NCBI GenBank assembly: GCA_903888655.1
Contig: CAISUR010000308.1
Location: forward strand, 1-6,150
Source of the DNA: an uncultured Bacteroidota bacterium
GTDB lineage: Bacteria; Bacteroidota; Bacteroidia; Flavobacteriales; Flavobacteriaceae
Length of the DNA stretch: 6,150 nt
Direction of reading: 5' to 3'
This document shows, in pieces, positions 5,906 to 6,150 of the stretch (position 1 is the stretch's first letter; each line of letters starts with the position of its first letter). Below the pieces are notes generated by a model that made no database searches, was not told where the DNA came from, and saw nothing but the letters and a program-made list of their open reading frames with translations. The position numbers were made by a program, and so were the translations under genes.

Positions 5906-5927
5906 GATGTAAATCGGGATTTTTTTT
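5900..5927 (+). terminator. Intrinsic terminator of the aromatic attenuator
   Basis: AATCCCGAT (5900-5908), loop GTAA and ATCGGGATT (5913-5921) form a perfect 9-bp stem with four G-C pairs, running into an unbroken T-tract through 5927. It lies 21 bp after the leader stop and 120 bp before the aminotransferase start, with no gene of its own to end, which is the position expected of a regulated attenuator. It is the strongest intrinsic terminator I see in the window. Confidence 0.9.
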
Positions 5928-6047
5928 GATTAAAATTTAACTACTCATGTATTCAGAAAATTAAGTATCATTTTACCAAACGAAACTTAATTTCTAAATG
6001 GTTCAAAAAAGCATATTGAACTATAAATTTAGTAAGATTAGAAGAAT

Positions 6048-6150
6048 ATGATTACGACAGCAGCCAGACTTAATGGCGTTCAAGAATACTACTTCTCCAG
6101 AAAATTGAAAGAAGTAAGACAATTAATTTCTGAAGGAAAACCAATCATCA
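6048..6150 (+). CDS. PLP-dependent aminotransferase (aromatic biosynthesis operon), N-terminal part
   Basis: The frame opens at ATG 6048 and runs off the window; 34 residues are visible. The start MITTAARLNGVQEYYF followed by SRKLKEVRQLISEGKPII matches the N-terminus of the fold-type I class I/II aminotransferases of Flavobacteriia. In relatives GKPII continues into the M-G-I-G-x-P-D substrate-binding segment, just beyond the edge here. The PLP lysine and other catalytic residues are outside the window. As I recall, in this class the gene clusters with prephenate dehydratase, prephenate dehydrogenase and DAHP synthase/chorismate mutase, so the likely role is transamination of phenylpyruvate, hydroxyphenylpyruvate or prephenate. 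The Phe/Tyr leader and attenuator in front strongly support an aromatic role over a general aspartate aminotransferase. The 120 bp between terminator and ATG hold no convincing gene. Confidence 0.82.
   Translation, partial: MITTAARLNGVQEYYFSRKLKEVRQLISEGKPII

Noticed and set aside
5900..5927. A plain terminator for an upstream gene.
   Set aside because: The only upstream plus-strand ORF is the 30-codon aromatic leader, and a competing fold with an aminotransferase gene downstream points to regulated attenuation.
6024..6031. TAAATTTA, 16 bp before the aminotransferase ATG, as an internal promoter bypassing the attenuator.
   Set aside because: It lacks the G of TAnnTTTG and any -33 element; AT-rich background gives many such matches.
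5998..6051. 17-codon ORF (starting MVQKSI, ending KIRRI) whose TGA overlaps the aminotransferase ATG as ATGA.
   Set aside because: The overlap looks like translational coupling, but there is no recognisable composition or family, no control-codon run, and such ORFs are common by chance in AT-rich DNA.

Overview
The window looks like chromosomal DNA of a flavobacterium (Bacteroidota, class Flavobacteriia; probably Flavobacterium or a close relative). The DNA is AT-rich, and start codons have A/T-rich upstream regions without Shine-Dalgarno sequences. Candidate promoters carry the Bacteroidota -7 element TAnnTTTG. Signal peptides end in A-Q or S-Q, as is common in this class, and one gene is a close match to the gliding-motility ATPase GldA.

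Layout. Positions 1-435 hold the 3' end of metF (+). Convergent to it, 499-2548 (-) is a two-gene unit of secreted proteins built from degenerate YD/Rhs-like repeats; the two reading frames overlap by 8 nt (ATG inside ATGATTAG). A 320-bp divergent intergenic region follows. Positions 2869-4717 (+) hold a two-gene unit: a PagL-like outer-membrane beta-barrel (annotated in relatives as acyloxyacyl hydrolase) and a DUF2807 (head GIN domain) lipoprotein. The lipoprotein gene ends tail-to-tail, overlapping by 4 nt, with gldA (-, 4714-5613).

The right end is the most interesting part. Divergent from gldA lies a complete candidate transcription attenuator that is easy to miss because its leader gene has only 30 codons. 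A candidate promoter (5761-5768) is followed by a leader peptide (5786-5878) with 9 aromatic residues in a run of 10 (YYNYFFYFFF). A 9-bp intrinsic terminator with a T-tract follows (5900-5927). A competing antiterminator pairs codons just after the aromatic run (5848-5864) with 5886-5905, the 5' arm of the terminator. The first structural gene, starting at 6048 and cut by the window end, is a PLP-dependent aminotransferase. In Flavobacteriia this family is usually encoded with prephenate dehydratase, prephenate dehydrogenase and DAHP synthase/chorismate mutase. The inferred role is ribosome-mediated sensing of Phe (and Tyr) supply to control an aromatic amino acid operon.

The other genes form no single pathway: methionine/folate metabolism, envelope proteins, gliding ABC transport and aromatic biosynthesis lie side by side as ordinary core genome. 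I see no mobile element, CRISPR array, tRNA or rRNA.
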